Positions 51,932 through 60,928 of a stretch of DNA of 64,000 nucleotides are shown piece by piece. The stretch spans positions 1 to 64,000 of the forward strand of contig JAOZGP010000005.1 of NCBI GenBank assembly GCA_027491735.1. Reading direction: 5' to 3'. The notes beneath the pieces are model-generated. The model saw nothing but the letters and a program-made list of their open reading frames with translations, did not search any database and was not told where the DNA came from. Origin of the DNA: Thermoproteota archaeon (GTDB lineage: Archaea; Korarchaeota; Korarchaeia; Korarchaeales; Korarchaeaceae). The position numbers and the translations under genes are program-made. Each line of letters opens with the position of its first letter. Within the stretch, counting starts at the first letter, position 1.

Positions 51932-53061
51932 TAGTTGGGGCCGGAATCTCCGGTCTGCTTGTATCATATCTCCTGGCTAGAGAAGGTGTTGACGTGGTTC
52001 AGGTGGACTCCTCTCCAGGACCTGGGAGGAGACCCCACTGCTCTGGAATCCTTGGCATGGACTGCTGGCGCCTTCTTCCCTTCCGTTCGGATGGATGGAG
52101 GCTCAACAATATAAGAGAAGCCACGTTCATATCTCCAAAGGGTAGCTCCAAAACCATCAGAGGGGATATAGCTCTAGTCGTTGATAGAGAGAGAATGGAG
52201 GAGGATCTGGTCTCAGAGGTACTCTCGGAGGGGGTTAAGCTCAGTTTTGGTTCCAAATTTATAGGAGTTTCTGGTAGAAAAGCCTTGATAAAGACACAGT
52301 CAGGCAGAACAGATGTAGGGTTCTTCATAGCAATAGGAGCTGACGGTTCCAGGTCCAAAGTAGCTCACTCAACTCTTGGAGGATATCTTCCCTTGGACTT
52401 TGGGGTGAACATGGCCGTAAGATCAAGGACAGGTGAGAGATATATCGTGAGGCTAAGAAGAGGAAGCTACTTCTCCTGGGTTCATCCGAGAGGAGATATA
52501 ACTTATGTAGGGGCTGTAGGTCCCACTCCCGAGCTTGCTGTAGAGTGGGCGAGGAAGGAGGCTTCCGTAGTTGGTGGAGAGATCATTAAGACAATGTGTC
52601 ATCCAATACCAGCCTCCATACGGAGCAGGTTTTCCTCTAAGAACATCGCCGTCTTAGGAGATGCAGCAGGCCAGGTCAAGCCCTTGAGTCGTGGTGGAGT
52701 TTTCTTCTCTCTCATAGCAGCAATGAATCTGTCCAGGGAAGTTGTCAGGTCGTTGGAGGGAGATCACATAGATCTGACAACCTATGACAGACGCTGGTGG
52801 AAGACTCTGGGTGGAGAGGTTCGCCTTGGGTATGCTGTGAGGTCCTTCCTGGATAACTCCTCTGAGGAGAAGATAGAGAGAATGTTCTCTCTGGTGAACA
52901 TTGAGTCCTTCTCTGAGCTCTTCAATACAGACAAGCAGGTCATCTCTTTGTTGAGATCAGTGAGTCCAGATAAACTCTTTCTGGAGGTTATCTCGAGCCC
53001 CTCAGCAGCTGCTAAGTCGGCTGCCAAGTTTTTAATTCCCTGGCTCGATGTCAAGGGATAA
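51913..53061 (+). CDS. Geranylgeranyl reductase family FAD enzyme
   Basis: A 382-residue flavoprotein that saturates the isoprenoid chains of archaeal lipids. FAD motif VLIVGAGISGLLVSYLLAREG at the N-terminus, PHCSGILGMD with the family Cys, FFIAIGADGSRSKVA, and the second FAD motif IAVLGDAAGQVKPLSRGGVFFSLIAA. The C-terminal helical part is shorter than in some members. Overlaps the thioredoxin-like gene by 19 bases; rhomboid follows after two bases. Confidence 0.9.
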   Translation: MRAEVLIVGAGISGLLVSYLLAREGVDVVQVDSSPGPGRRPHCSGILGMDCWRLLPFRSDGWRLNNIREATFISPKGSSKTIRGDIALVVDRERMEEDLVSEVLSEGVKLSFGSKFIGVSGRKALIKTQSGRTDVGFFIAIGADGSRSKVAHSTLGGYLPLDFGVNMAVRSRTGERYIVRLRRGSYFSWVHPRGDITYVGAVGPTPELAVEWARKEASVVGGEIIKTMCHPIPASIRSRFSSKNIAVLGDAAGQVKPLSRGGVFFSLIAAMNLSREVVRSLEGDHIDLTTYDRRWWKTLGGEVRLGYAVRSFLDNSSEEKIERMFSLVNIESFSELFNTDKQVISLLRSVSPDKLFLEVISSPSAAAKSAAKFLIPWLDVKG

Positions 53062-53063
53062 CT

Positions 53064-53681
53064 GTGAATGTGCTGACGAGCGTGGCAGTGGCAGTCCTGA
53101 CGTTCTTCTTGGTTCATAAGGAGAGGAGGAACGCTGTGGTTACAGCTTCCTTGATAAGCACAAATATCCTAGTTTATCTGATATTCTCCGACGGGATAGC
53201 CACCTACAGCTGGTTCATGTACAGGTGGGGCGACTCCTTGGCGAACGTGTTAAATGGGAACCCATGGGTTCTTGTGACTGCCTGCTTTATACATGTAAAC
53301 ATAATACATATCCTCATGAATATGTACGCCCTCTACGTGTTCGGAGAGGTTTTGGAGCCTCATCTCGGCGGATGGAAATTTTTCACGCTCTACATTGTAG
53401 CGGGAGTGGCAGGGAATATCCTTTCAATTCTTTTAGATCCATATTCAACTGGTGTGGGGGCTTCGGGAGCTATATTGGGGCTTTTTGGATATTTGATCGC
53501 TCACGAGTACAAGATGAGCGGAAAGATAAGCTTATCGAGCGCGCTGATAGCGATATTCGTCATAGCAGGTGGTTTCATGCCGGACGTTGACATACTAGCG
53601 CACTTAGGAGGGTTTCTCGCGGGAGTCATCTGTGGCGTGGTGAGCACGAGGAAGGGATTCAGCGGACGTAGCCTTTTATAG
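53064..53681 (+). CDS. Rhomboid-family intramembrane serine protease
   Basis: A 205-residue membrane protein with about six helices. Active site Ser is in TGVGASGAILGLFGYL and His in ILAHLGGFLAGVICGV; the first helices carry NIIHILMNMYALYVFG with the conserved His-x-x-x-Asn. It would cleave membrane proteins within their helices. GTG start. Confidence 0.93.
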   Translation: MNVLTSVAVAVLTFFLVHKERRNAVVTASLISTNILVYLIFSDGIATYSWFMYRWGDSLANVLNGNPWVLVTACFIHVNIIHILMNMYALYVFGEVLEPHLGGWKFFTLYIVAGVAGNILSILLDPYSTGVGASGAILGLFGYLIAHEYKMSGKISLSSALIAIFVIAGGFMPDVDILAHLGGFLAGVICGVVSTRKGFSGRSLL

Positions 53682-53845
53682 ACATGCGTTCGCCTCGGGA
53701 CACATAAACTTCAGCTCCCTCAGGGTTCATCGGGAGCATATCATCGGTCTCGCACCTGTTACTGACAGTCGTGATCGGGCTACACGAGGCTCAACATATT
53801 TATTAAACACGAGGCCAACAATTCCCTCCGGGAGGCCTCCTGGTA

Positions 53846-54673
53846 ATGAACAAACTGGTCTCAATGATGTCGATCTTGGCACTCGCCTTCGTCATGACCT
53901 CCACATCGATCTCAGCTCTGCCCGTTATGGAGGGTCACAAAGCTCCGGAGTTTGTGGTGATAGGATACAACTCCAACAAAACAGCCTATGTGCTCAACAG
54001 TCACATGCTAAGGAACAGGACAGTGATAGTGGTGTTCTTCGCTCACTACTGTCCTCACTGCCGCAGTGAGATGGAGAACCTGATTAAAGCCTGGGATCTA
54101 TATGCCGACAAATCCAGAGACGTTATGATCCTGGTTGGCGTTAGTGGTAGCGCTGAGAGGGACTGGGACCTCTTTAAGGCGAACTGCAGAGAGGGCTGGT
54201 ACTTCGTCCCCGAAAACTACACCTTGGCGGACATGTTCAAGATCGATGCAGTCCCTGCCACCTTCGTTGTGGATGGCAGCTGGACGGTGCAGCTGACTCA
54301 CATAGGTGAGATAGGAATGGGTATGCTTACTCTAGCGATACAGCAGGCCCACAGAGGACCCTGGACTGACATGCCCGTTACTCCGATAGAGAAATTTATT
54401 AAGAAAAATGAAACTAAGAAGACCACAGAGAAAGCAATAAAATCGAACATACCGGAAAACGCTGAGAAGTACTTCCTCATAGGAGCTCTAGGGGCATTCA
54501 TCACAGCGTTAGCCGTGCTCGCGACTAGAAGTTTCTACAGAGGACGTTCTAGAGAGGATAAGCCAGCTGAGAGCGAGGAAATTGTGAGGGGCGGTGTTGA
54601 AGGATCTGAGGAGGCCCAATACCTAGTGGAGGAGGAGAATGAACAGATTATCAACGGGAATCCGGAAGCTTGA
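53846..54673 (+). CDS. Membrane-anchored thioredoxin-like (TlpA-like) protein
   Basis: A 275-residue exported protein. Signal peptide at 1-24, then a TlpA/peroxiredoxin-like domain with VVFFAHYCPHCRSEMENL (CPHC at about 69-72) and IDAVPATFVVDGSW (cis-Pro), then a linker and a membrane helix (YFLIGALGAFITALAVLATRSF), and an acidic cytosolic tail (ESEEIVRGGVEGSEEAQYLVEEE). It likely reduces or makes disulfides outside the cell. The 164 bases before it hold a TATA-like atatttatt near 53798 and a GCTCCC/GGGAGC hairpin but no recognised RNA. Confidence 0.85.
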   Translation: MNKLVSMMSILALAFVMTSTSISALPVMEGHKAPEFVVIGYNSNKTAYVLNSHMLRNRTVIVVFFAHYCPHCRSEMENLIKAWDLYADKSRDVMILVGVSGSAERDWDLFKANCREGWYFVPENYTLADMFKIDAVPATFVVDGSWTVQLTHIGEIGMGMLTLAIQQAHRGPWTDMPVTPIEKFIKKNETKKTTEKAIKSNIPENAEKYFLIGALGAFITALAVLATRSFYRGRSREDKPAESEEIVRGGVEGSEEAQYLVEEENEQIINGNPEA

Positions 54674-55421
54674 TGACATGTTGGAGGGAGGGATTCCTTC
54701 AGGTTTTTTCGTTGCTCTTACCGGAGAACCCGGAACAGGAAAATCGATAACATGTCAACATTTCGCCTGGAGTGGTGTGCTTGAGGAGGACAAGGTGATA
54801 TACGTCACCACTGAGGAGTCCAAGGAGTCAGTTTTAAGCCAAGCCTCTCAGTTCGGAATGGATCTGAGGGGAGCAGTTGAGGAAGGGAAGGCTATCGTAA
54901 TAGATGCTCTCCTAGGAGGAGATAAGTGGAGTCTGTCGTCGCTTGACCCAGAGGACATGGTCGAGAAAGTGCTGGAGGCCAAGAGGGAGTTGGGATATGG
55001 AAGAGGTCGACTAATAATAGATTCTCTAAGCGCTTTCTGGCTTGATAAACCAGCCATGGCCAGGAAGTACAGTTATTACATAAAAAAAGTCTTTCATAAG
55101 TGGGACCTTACGATAATGGTCACGTCCCAGTACGCCATAACAACTTCAGAGGCCTTTGGTTTTGGTGTGGAGCACGTCGCCGATGGGATAATCCGGTTCA
55201 GAAGGTCTGTGAGGGGAGGAGTCCTGAGGCGGTACCTTATGGTAGAAAAGATGAGACAGACAAATCATGATCTGAGGATGTACTTAATAAAAATAGTTCC
55301 CAATAAGGGAATAGAGCTCGAAGGTCCTGTTTCCTTTACCAGAGAGGATCTCGCTCTGCCCTATGGGGTAACCGAGAGGATAATAAGGTCCAAGATCAAG
55401 AAGGAAAGGGAAACTCCTTGA
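54639..55421 (+). CDS. KaiC-like RecA-fold ATPase
   Basis: A 260-residue single-domain KaiC/RadA-like ATPase. LSTGIRKLDDMLEGGIPSGFFVALTGEPGTGKSITCQHFAWSG has the Walker A (GEPGTGKS), VIYVTTEESKESV carries the catalytic Glu pair, and LIIDSLSAF is Walker B. Such archaeal KaiC homologues act in signalling or as partners of other ATPases. It overlaps the TlpA-like gene by 35 bases and the primase-like gene by four (TTGA), so these three are one transcript. Confidence 0.92.
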   Translation: MNRLSTGIRKLDDMLEGGIPSGFFVALTGEPGTGKSITCQHFAWSGVLEEDKVIYVTTEESKESVLSQASQFGMDLRGAVEEGKAIVIDALLGGDKWSLSSLDPEDMVEKVLEAKRELGYGRGRLIIDSLSAFWLDKPAMARKYSYYIKKVFHKWDLTIMVTSQYAITTSEAFGFGVEHVADGIIRFRRSVRGGVLRRYLMVEKMRQTNHDLRMYLIKIVPNKGIELEGPVSFTREDLALPYGVTERIIRSKIKKERETP

Positions 55422-56296
55422 TCTCCTGCGCTGATCTCAGGGCCCACTTCAGCAGATCTGAGGTGATAGAAGAGAGCTTCAAGTTCCTAAAGGGGAGATG
55501 GATCGCTGCCACTCTACAGCTCGATGATGAGGTGGTGTTCAGGAGGTACATCGATGGAGCTCCTATGAGAGCCGAAACAGAGAAGCAACTAGCTGATCTC
55601 CTAGAGAACTTAAGATGTGTCAGAACTCTGTACGGATCAATAGAGATCTACAAGGTAGTGAGGAGGAGGGAGGATCTCTTCGATCCGGAGAACATAATCT
55701 CGTGCATGCCTGTCTGGGACATAGACAGCTCGATCGAGTACTGGGAAGTTACCAAGGAGGCCGCTCGCCTTATCCTCAAAAAACTGGATGAATTTGGGGT
55801 TAAAAACTCAAAGTTTGTTCTGTGGAGCGGCAATGGGGCTCATGTACACCTGAATCACAGGTCCATCTCTGATAGGGTTCTCGAGAAACATTCTCCTTTG
55901 GACACAGCTTGGAGCATCGTGGAACTGATACGGATTAAAGCTCAGAAAGACCTCAGGGAACTTATTTCTGAACACAGATCAAAAAAATTGGATATTTGTA
56001 ATGAGATAATGCCTAGGAGAGTCTTCACAGCTCCTCTCTCCATACACAGAAAGCTCGAAGTCGTGACCGTGCCGCTCTCCCCGGAAGACCTGGAGGAGTT
56101 CTCCATCGAGTGGACGGATCCCGGCTCCTTTAAATACTCAAAGGATTGGAATAATTTCTTTGAGGGAGAAGCTGATGATCTCGCTCTCGAGGCACTTAGG
56201 AGGGTTGGTGGATATCCTGCTCCGTCAAGAAAAAGGGTGAGGATGACGAGACCTCTAGAGGATATGATCAGGAGAGCATTAAGGAACACAACCTAA
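55418..56296 (+). CDS. Archaeo-eukaryotic primase small subunit (PriS) or close paralogue
   Basis: A 292-residue AEP-superfamily protein. The catalytic Asp pair is D101 and D103 (VWDIDSSIEYW), the second motif is SGNGAHVHLNHRSISD (137-152) with the His, and PLSIHRKLEVVTVPLSPEDLEEF is the third motif. PriS synthesises primers with PriL. It is shorter than most PriS (330-400 residues), no zinc stem is evident, and the local neighbour is a KaiC-like ATPase rather than PriL or GINS, so a specialised paralogue is possible. Confidence 0.75.
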   Translation: MISCADLRAHFSRSEVIEESFKFLKGRWIAATLQLDDEVVFRRYIDGAPMRAETEKQLADLLENLRCVRTLYGSIEIYKVVRRREDLFDPENIISCMPVWDIDSSIEYWEVTKEAARLILKKLDEFGVKNSKFVLWSGNGAHVHLNHRSISDRVLEKHSPLDTAWSIVELIRIKAQKDLRELISEHRSKKLDICNEIMPRRVFTAPLSIHRKLEVVTVPLSPEDLEEFSIEWTDPGSFKYSKDWNNFFEGEADDLALEALRRVGGYPAPSRKRVRMTRPLEDMIRRALRNTT

Positions 56297-57909
56297 AGCC
56301 TACTCTTGAGTTCTCTCTCTATCTCGGCGATTCTGGACTTCATGTCTCTTAGCCTTTTGACGATCTCCGTTAAAACCTCCTTACTACTATCCGAAGCCAC
56401 CTCTGTGCTCCTGACAAGCTCGAGGTACTCCCTCAACTCTTCTTCGAGGTTAGGAGGAATCTCCACGCCCATGGATTTTAACTTCTCCAGAGCTTGATGC
56501 ATTCTCTCCAACCTATCCCTCAAGCTTTCCCTGACTTGTATGAATGAATCCATGGTGAAGGCATAGCTCAGTTTGTTGTTCGGAAGAGGTATGACCTCTC
56601 CCGACTTCACAAGCCTGCTGATGACAAGCCTTCTCCACTTAGGAGGTATCTTGATGAGCTCATCAACACTCACAGTTTTTCTTTTCTGCAGCTCTGCGAG
56701 CACATACTTCTCCCATATGGGAATGAACTTGCGAGACTCAAGCATCATTTCTCTCAGAGACTCCAAAGATCTTCTAGCCTCATATAACCTTCTGAAAGCT
56801 GCTCTTCCAGCATCTATTCTGGAAAGTTCTCTACTAATAGCTAAGCTCTTCAACGAATTGAAGAGCTTGGACACATCGGGATCCTCATATGCTAAGAGCT
56901 CTGCTAAGGGAAACCCTGTTTTCTTCATGTCGTTAAAGAACTCTATTACCGTGCTCGCTATCTCATACTCCTCTAGTTTTTTGAAGAATTCATCTATTTC
57001 CTCAGAGCGCTCGATCTTCACCTCCCCTTTAAGCGAGGGGATTAAAGTGCTGTTTATGTATCTTACATACTCAGAGAAAATTAATGTATTAAATATATCA
57101 TCTAATTCTAATATTATCGAACTTTCGAGTTCATTCACCGACAAGCCGCTGAGGATCTCCCTCAGGTCCTCAAGTTTTTCCTCTACAGCTCTCATCTCCG
57201 AGAGGAGACCCTTCAGCTCCTCAATGCCTCTGCTCAAACACTCTTTACTGTTCCTACATTCCTTAAGGAGGTCTCTCCTGATCCTTGAGGAAAACTCATT
57301 TATCAAATTATCTATCGGCAAGATTCCCTCGGACAGGGATTTCAGATCCTCTATCTTCTTTATACACATAGAAGTAAGCTTCTCAACCTCTTCCTTGAGT
57401 CTCTCAACATCACCTTTCTCCGAGAGGATTTCAGATATCTTCTTCTCTATTAGTCTCATTTTCTCCTCTATCTGAGAATATTTTTCCTTGGAGATGGTAT
57501 CCGATAGGTTCTCCACATCAGAGAGAAACTTCTCAGCTCCCGGAACAACCGAATCTAGATCTATCGAGGATATCATAGCAAAATTCCTTATCTTAACTGC
57601 TTTAGATCTAAGTTCACTGCTATCAGCAAGATCTGAGGCTATGATCTCACGGGGATCCCTTCCTCGAATTAGCTGACGGACTACCTCTTCAACGTCCTGA
57701 GGACGAAAAACTCTATCATCTATGACAACAGAGGGCAACTCATCCACGCCGTACCTCATTGCCATGAGAGCGACTTCAGGACTATCCACTCTAAATATCC
57801 CTACATCGCACTCATATCTCCTCCTTAAAACACTTTTCAGTTCCTTGAAGGCTTTCTCTACCCATAGCGAGTAGTCATCGTCTGAGGTAAAGACGAGAAC
57901 TCGTGTCAT
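56293..57909 (-). CDS. Large coiled-coil protein with thioredoxin-like N-domain
   Basis: A 538-residue protein I do not recognise. Residues 1-90 look like a thioredoxin fold without the redox cysteines (RVLVFTSDDDYSLW start; YGVDELPSVVIDDRVFRPQ with the cis-Pro). Residues about 130-300 and 460-538 are long charged coiled coils (EKMRLIEKKISEILSEKGD; LREYLELVRSTEVASDSSK). A segment near 410-450 (RKTVSVDELIKIPPKWRRLVISRLV) resembles a winged helix. Such a layout suits a scaffold. Its stop overlaps that of the primase-like gene by four bases, so the two converge. Confidence 0.7.
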   Translation of the reverse strand: MTRVLVFTSDDDYSLWVEKAFKELKSVLRRRYECDVGIFRVDSPEVALMAMRYGVDELPSVVIDDRVFRPQDVEEVVRQLIRGRDPREIIASDLADSSELRSKAVKIRNFAMISSIDLDSVVPGAEKFLSDVENLSDTISKEKYSQIEEKMRLIEKKISEILSEKGDVERLKEEVEKLTSMCIKKIEDLKSLSEGILPIDNLINEFSSRIRRDLLKECRNSKECLSRGIEELKGLLSEMRAVEEKLEDLREILSGLSVNELESSIILELDDIFNTLIFSEYVRYINSTLIPSLKGEVKIERSEEIDEFFKKLEEYEIASTVIEFFNDMKKTGFPLAELLAYEDPDVSKLFNSLKSLAISRELSRIDAGRAAFRRLYEARRSLESLREMMLESRKFIPIWEKYVLAELQKRKTVSVDELIKIPPKWRRLVISRLVKSGEVIPLPNNKLSYAFTMDSFIQVRESLRDRLERMHQALEKLKSMGVEIPPNLEEELREYLELVRSTEVASDSSKEVLTEIVKRLRDMKSRIAEIERELKSRL

Positions 57910-57997
57910 CCATGAAAGGACCGAAAATTATCCTTTAAATGTTTACATCCTCTATCTTGTCCAAGTCAGCACGACAACATTTTTACGATTCTGCCGA

Positions 57998-59869
57998 TCA
58001 ACTCCCAACAACAATCCCGCTCTTTTCAGTTAATACATCGATCTTCCCTCCGAGCATGTCGTGTCTGGTCGGAATCATATCGTCTCTCACGAAGTCCGGA
58101 AGAAGCCTCCTGTAGGTAGCCCTCCTGAACCTATAATCCCCCAGTACGAATATCCCTCTATCCTCCTCACGCCTTATAACCCTCCCAATAGCCTGTGAAA
58201 CTCTTCTGAGGGCGGGAACCACATAGGAAAGATATCGTCCTCTCCTGATCCCATAAAGCCTCTGATAGTAGTCGATGTACAGCCTAGTTCTCATGGTGAG
58301 TCTGTCAAACGGTATTCCCACTATAAAGGCTCCCAACAGCTCCTCTCCGGGGAAGTCAGCTCCCTCAGCAAATCTCCCACCCGTGGTCGCTAGGAGGACA
58401 CCCCTTCCTTCACCTCTAGCCTTCATTTTAAACTCGTTCAGCAGGCCTCTAGCCACATCTCCCTCCATTCCCTTTTTCTCTTCGAAAACTCTGACTCCTA
58501 ATTCATCACAGAACTCCTTTACAGGACCTGATATCTCGCTTTGAATTCGATAACTTGCATAGAAGACAGCTACATTACCTTTCACGCGCTCTATGAACGA
58601 ACATATGGCTTTGCAGTATCTGCTTCTCATCATGCTCGATAGCTCCTCTCCTCTGGTGGTTACATCGGTTAACACAAACGAGATCACATTCTCTCTCCTG
58701 ACGAAGGATTCCCTTACTATTTCAGAACATCTATTCACTCCGACGACCTCAGAGAAGGCATCTACGGGCTTCAGGGTGCCGGACATGAAGACGACCTTGC
58801 GGAAGCTCGGCCAGAACTCCTTTAAGACCTCAGAACATCTCATGTCAGCTAGATTGAGGGAAAACCTTCCATTCTCTCTGGACATCAGATCGTAAACCCC
58901 AAGCACGTTCCTTAGCTCGAGGGTTTTGGTGAAGAAGGATGCCATATGTCGCAGGTGAGATCTAGGGCTTTTCCCTTGGGCCAGCTTTCTCTCTAGGATC
59001 TTATTTCCAAACTTATAAATTATCCTGAGGTCCTCAACTGAGATTCCGGACCTCGTGAGAAGATCTTCAGGATCATACACGTTGTCCTCGCCAGAGAGGG
59101 ATCTATTAAGAGCCTCCATGTTCTTCTTCAGTGATATTAAAGAGACCAGAATATCTGGAGGGAAGTCGGGAAGACTTCTTGCCTCTTTTATACATCCCTC
59201 AACCGCTCCGAGGGTCAAACAATCGCTATTAAGGTTTGGAATAACTTTCTGGAGATTATGGGCCTCATCCACCACTAGAAAACTCCTTCTAAATGGCAGG
59301 AGTCTCCTGATAACCCATCCAACTGGGGAGAAAATATAGTTATAGCTCATGGATACCAGGTCAGCTTGTTTAAGCATCCTCAACTGGAGAAAGTAGGGAC
59401 ATACCTCCCAACGTCTTCCTATCTTAATGATCTCGGAGAACAACAGCGGTTCATCCAGAAGGTCAAGCTCGCGACGATCGAGCCTTCTGTAATAGGGGCA
59501 TCTTTTCCGATACATCGAGCAGAAATTGTTCACGGATTCGTAATCCCTTATTCCCCTGGTTCTAGCCGCGAGGCACATATCCCTCTTACCTCTAAACGAC
59601 AGACCGAATACGTCAACGTTGAATCTCCTCTTTACGACCTTAAGCTCCTCCACGGGTCTATCCGTCTCATTACCCGTCCTCACAGACCAGAGTATGTGGC
59701 ATCCCTCCTCCATGGCCAGAGGCAGCAGAACCGACAGAACGGCTATGGTCTTTCCGAAGCCTGTGGGAGCATGCAGGCAGATGAAACTGCTTCTTCTGAG
59801 TTCATGTTCTAGATGATCAATCAACTCGTTTTGTCCAGTTCTTGGGGTGTATGGGAATAGTCTTTCTAT
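57998..59869 (-). CDS. xpd: XPD/Rad3-family helicase, apparent AUA start
   Basis: An SF2 5'-3' DNA helicase with an iron-sulfur domain. Motif I is HAPTGFGKTIA, the cluster cysteines lie in DMCLAAR and NFCSMYRKRCPYY, DEAH is VVDEAHNLQK, and motif VI is RVSQAIGRVIRREEDRG. The conserved N-terminus LFPYTPRTGQNELIDHLEHEL continues in frame upstream of the TTG at 59824 up to a stop just beyond 59880, with no ATG, GTG or TTG. An ATA at 59869 sits seven bases behind GGAGTG and is the best start. From TTG 59824 the protein would be 608 residues and lose the Q motif. Confidence 0.88.
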   Translation of the reverse strand: MERLFPYTPRTGQNELIDHLEHELRRSSFICLHAPTGFGKTIAVLSVLLPLAMEEGCHILWSVRTGNETDRPVEELKVVKRRFNVDVFGLSFRGKRDMCLAARTRGIRDYESVNNFCSMYRKRCPYYRRLDRRELDLLDEPLLFSEIIKIGRRWEVCPYFLQLRMLKQADLVSMSYNYIFSPVGWVIRRLLPFRRSFLVVDEAHNLQKVIPNLNSDCLTLGAVEGCIKEARSLPDFPPDILVSLISLKKNMEALNRSLSGEDNVYDPEDLLTRSGISVEDLRIIYKFGNKILERKLAQGKSPRSHLRHMASFFTKTLELRNVLGVYDLMSRENGRFSLNLADMRCSEVLKEFWPSFRKVVFMSGTLKPVDAFSEVVGVNRCSEIVRESFVRRENVISFVLTDVTTRGEELSSMMRSRYCKAICSFIERVKGNVAVFYASYRIQSEISGPVKEFCDELGVRVFEEKKGMEGDVARGLLNEFKMKARGEGRGVLLATTGGRFAEGADFPGEELLGAFIVGIPFDRLTMRTRLYIDYYQRLYGIRRGRYLSYVVPALRRVSQAIGRVIRREEDRGIFVLGDYRFRRATYRRLLPDFVRDDMIPTRHDMLGGKIDVLTEKSGIVVGS

Positions 59870-59938
59870 GTTATCACTCCGTCAAGATCCCAACAGAATA
59901 AGTTTTTAGCATTATTCACCTCAGTCCTCGGATTCAAA

Positions 59939-60928
59939 TTGGTGATCCTGAGGTCCATCTCACTTCACATATCCAAGCCCTCTGATCTGAATGGGTCTCT
60001 CCTCAACAGATTCTTGGAGCTCTCAGAGTCACTGGGTGATGTGTGGACTAGAAGAGCTGTTCTCCCGGAGGGAGTTCGTGAGGAGACCATAACGGGTCTG
60101 ATAGACATGCTGAACCAGGTCGATCTGATAGCAGTTCCTTTTAACAAACCTTCACCATTCATGATGAAGCTTCTTGAGGACCCCAAGATCTTCACCTCGC
60201 TTCCTCTGATGGAGAAATCAGCAGATTTCGTCTGTGAGATCAGCAAGAATCTAGGAGAAAGAGCTTGCGCACAACTGGGTTTCTTTCATGGGAGCAGACC
60301 CATGACCCCCTACTTTCCCATAACCAGGTCAACTCGAACGGGTTTTTCCTCCTGCATGAGGGTGATACCAGATCTGATCAGCTCTGAGAATCCAGTGGAG
60401 AGGTTCTGGAAGATCTCCAGGGAGATCAACGACCTTCTCATTGAGGCATCCACTGAACACTCCATTCCCTTTCTCGGGATCGATCTCTCGATCTCTCCGT
60501 GGATGGAGGAGAGCTGTGTGGACCTCATGAAAGCCATGTTCGGAGTGATCATTGGGGAACCGGGAACGATCTCAGCGATCTGGAACATGAACAGACTTCT
60601 AGGTAAGGTGTCCAAGAAGGTCAGATCTATTGGATTTAATGAGTTGATGCTTCCCTACGCGGAGGATAACGGCCTCATGAAGCTGGCCAGAGAGAGTCGT
60701 CTGAGAGCGAGAGATCTCGTATCCATAATCTCTGTTTGCGTGGCGGGCTTTGACATGGCTGTCATACCACGAGACCTGGAGGTAATCCGAGCTCTGTTGA
60801 GGGATGCTCAAGCGATAGCCGTGAAAAAGAGAAGGAGCGTCGGAGTTCGTGTCATACCTACTGAGGCTCAGATCGGGGAGGAGGTCAAACTTGAGGGATT
60901 CACAACAGTACCGGTGATGTCCCCGTGA
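59939..60928 (+). CDS. UPF0210 (DUF711) family protein
   Basis: A 329-residue protein. The best conserved stretch is GFNELMLPYAEDNGLMKLARESRLRARDLVSIISVCVAGFDMAVIP, the UPF0210 signature, with FLGIDLSISPWMEESC earlier. The fold resembles glycyl-radical or pyruvate-formate-lyase-like barrels, but no activity is established for the family. It is shorter than the usual 430-450 residues, with a reduced N-terminus. TTG start (or GTG at 59942). The next gene overlaps by four bases. Confidence 0.8.
   Translation: MVILRSISLHISKPSDLNGSLLNRFLELSESLGDVWTRRAVLPEGVREETITGLIDMLNQVDLIAVPFNKPSPFMMKLLEDPKIFTSLPLMEKSADFVCEISKNLGERACAQLGFFHGSRPMTPYFPITRSTRTGFSSCMRVIPDLISSENPVERFWKISREINDLLIEASTEHSIPFLGIDLSISPWMEESCVDLMKAMFGVIIGEPGTISAIWNMNRLLGKVSKKVRSIGFNELMLPYAEDNGLMKLARESRLRARDLVSIISVCVAGFDMAVIPRDLEVIRALLRDAQAIAVKKRRSVGVRVIPTEAQIGEEVKLEGFTTVPVMSP

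Noticed and set aside
53682-53845. Possible RNA gene in the gap after the rhomboid gene
   Set aside because: There is one six-base-pair hairpin and a D-box-like CTGA on the minus strand, but no acceptable box C and no GC enrichment; most of it is the promoter region of the next gene.
56573-57475. 300-codon open frame on the plus strand
   Set aside because: It lies wholly antisense to the coiled-coil gene; its Ser/Leu-rich composition is the mirror of Glu/Arg-rich coiled coil, and it has no ribosome site.
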